This document shows positions 6,966-7,185 of a DNA stretch of 7,185 nucleotides, one piece after another; the first letter of the stretch is position 1; every line of letters starts with the position of its first letter. The notes beneath the pieces were generated by a model. That model had not been told where the DNA came from, ran no database searches, and was given only the letters and a program-made list of their open reading frames with translations. Where the stretch lies: NCBI GenBank assembly GCA_017615235.1, contig JAGAAM010000109.1, positions 1 to 7,185 on the forward strand, given 5' to 3'. The position numbers and the translations under genes are program-made. The DNA comes from Clostridia bacterium. GTDB taxonomy: Bacteria; Bacillota_A; Clostridia; Oscillospirales; CAG-382.

Positions 6966-7185
6966 TTGACCTCAACAGCTTTTTGAGAGCGAACATGAAC
7001 AGTTTTTCGAAAGAGACGGAAAAGATGATGATGAACACGGTCCAGGCGAACAGTTCCGACGTGTCGAAATAGACCTTCGAATAGTAAAGTTTTTCGCCGA
7101 GCGAACCGTCCGGATATCCGATAAGTTCCGCCGCGACGCCGGATTTCCACGCCAGACCGAGCGAGATCCCGCAAGCCGAGACGAT
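6946..7185 (-). CDS. ABC importer permease, C-terminal fragment (5' part off window)
   Basis: The minus-strand frame that enters at 7185 encodes 79 residues and stops with TGA at 6948-6946. The sequence begins IVSACGISLGLAWKSGVAAE and continues through IGYPDG. This matches the final part of binding-protein-dependent permeases of the SsuC/TauC/NrtB type. A last hydrophobic segment (about residues 46-66 of the fragment, FAWTVFIIIFSVSFEKLF) is followed by a basic cytoplasmic tail (KKLLRSNGKNKA). The start and the conserved EAA loop region lie outside the window. Its end overlaps the ATPase start by 20 bp, indicating co-translation of the two transporter subunits. A substrate-binding lipoprotein would be expected further upstream. 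Confidence 0.88.
   Translation of the reverse strand: MVSACGISLGLAWKSGVAAELIGYPDGSLGEKLYYSKVYFDTSELFAWTVFIIIFSVSFEKLFMFALKKLLRSNGKNKA

Noticed and set aside
6322..6969. Plus-strand open frame antisense to the ABC ATPase
   Set aside because: The opposite strand carries a complete set of ABC motifs. This product is Ser/Arg/Phe-rich and has no domain.
6953..7174. Alternative minus-strand frame at the right edge with an internal Met start
   Set aside because: The neighbouring frame encodes a clear permease C-terminus with a membrane segment and a proper overlap with the ATPase; this frame is Arg/His-rich and has no family features.

Overview
The window looks like an ordinary chromosomal segment from a member of the Bacillota, most likely class Clostridia. 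The evidence is the gene content (M3B oligoendopeptidase F, a monofunctional formate-tetrahydrofolate ligase, a LiaF-like membrane protein, a Cys-anchored lipoprotein), GGAG-type ribosome binding sites, and consensus housekeeping promoters in AT-rich gaps between moderately GC-rich genes. Genus cannot be told from this stretch. There are no mobile elements, CRISPR arrays, tRNAs or rRNAs.

Layout. Positions 1-1579 (minus) hold a pepF-type oligoendopeptidase whose C-terminal end lies off the left edge. A 224-bp divergent intergenic region (1580-1803) carries two back-to-back promoters, both TTTACA-17 bp-TATAAT, with an imperfect dyad between them. Rightwards follow glyA (1804-3042) and fhs (3069-4745), 26 bp apart, clearly one operon ending at a bidirectional hairpin terminator (4762-4791). 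On the minus strand and converging on that terminator is a two-gene unit: a LiaF-like membrane protein (5526-6218) followed by a lipoprotein (4801-5529), coupled through an ATGA stop/start overlap and driven by a third TTTACA-17-TATAAT promoter (6256-6284). The right end (6393-7185, minus) is the distal part of an ABC importer operon. The permease C-terminus overlaps the short ATPase gene by 20 bp, and the unit ends in its own terminator (6339-6375).

How the genes work together. GlyA releases one-carbon units from serine as 5,10-methylene-THF. Fhs makes or consumes 10-formyl-THF from formate with ATP. The pair therefore feeds, or balances, the folate one-carbon pool for purines, thymidylate, glycine and methionine. 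PepF probably trims intracellular peptides. The LiaF-like/lipoprotein pair is the least understood part and may concern the cell envelope. The ABC genes resemble nitrate/sulfonate/taurine-type importers, but the substrate cannot be read from the window.

I do not see a convincing undescribed system. The best leads are the coupled LiaF-like/lipoprotein pair without a visible LiaRS two-component system, and the regulatory architecture of the pepF/glyA divergent region.
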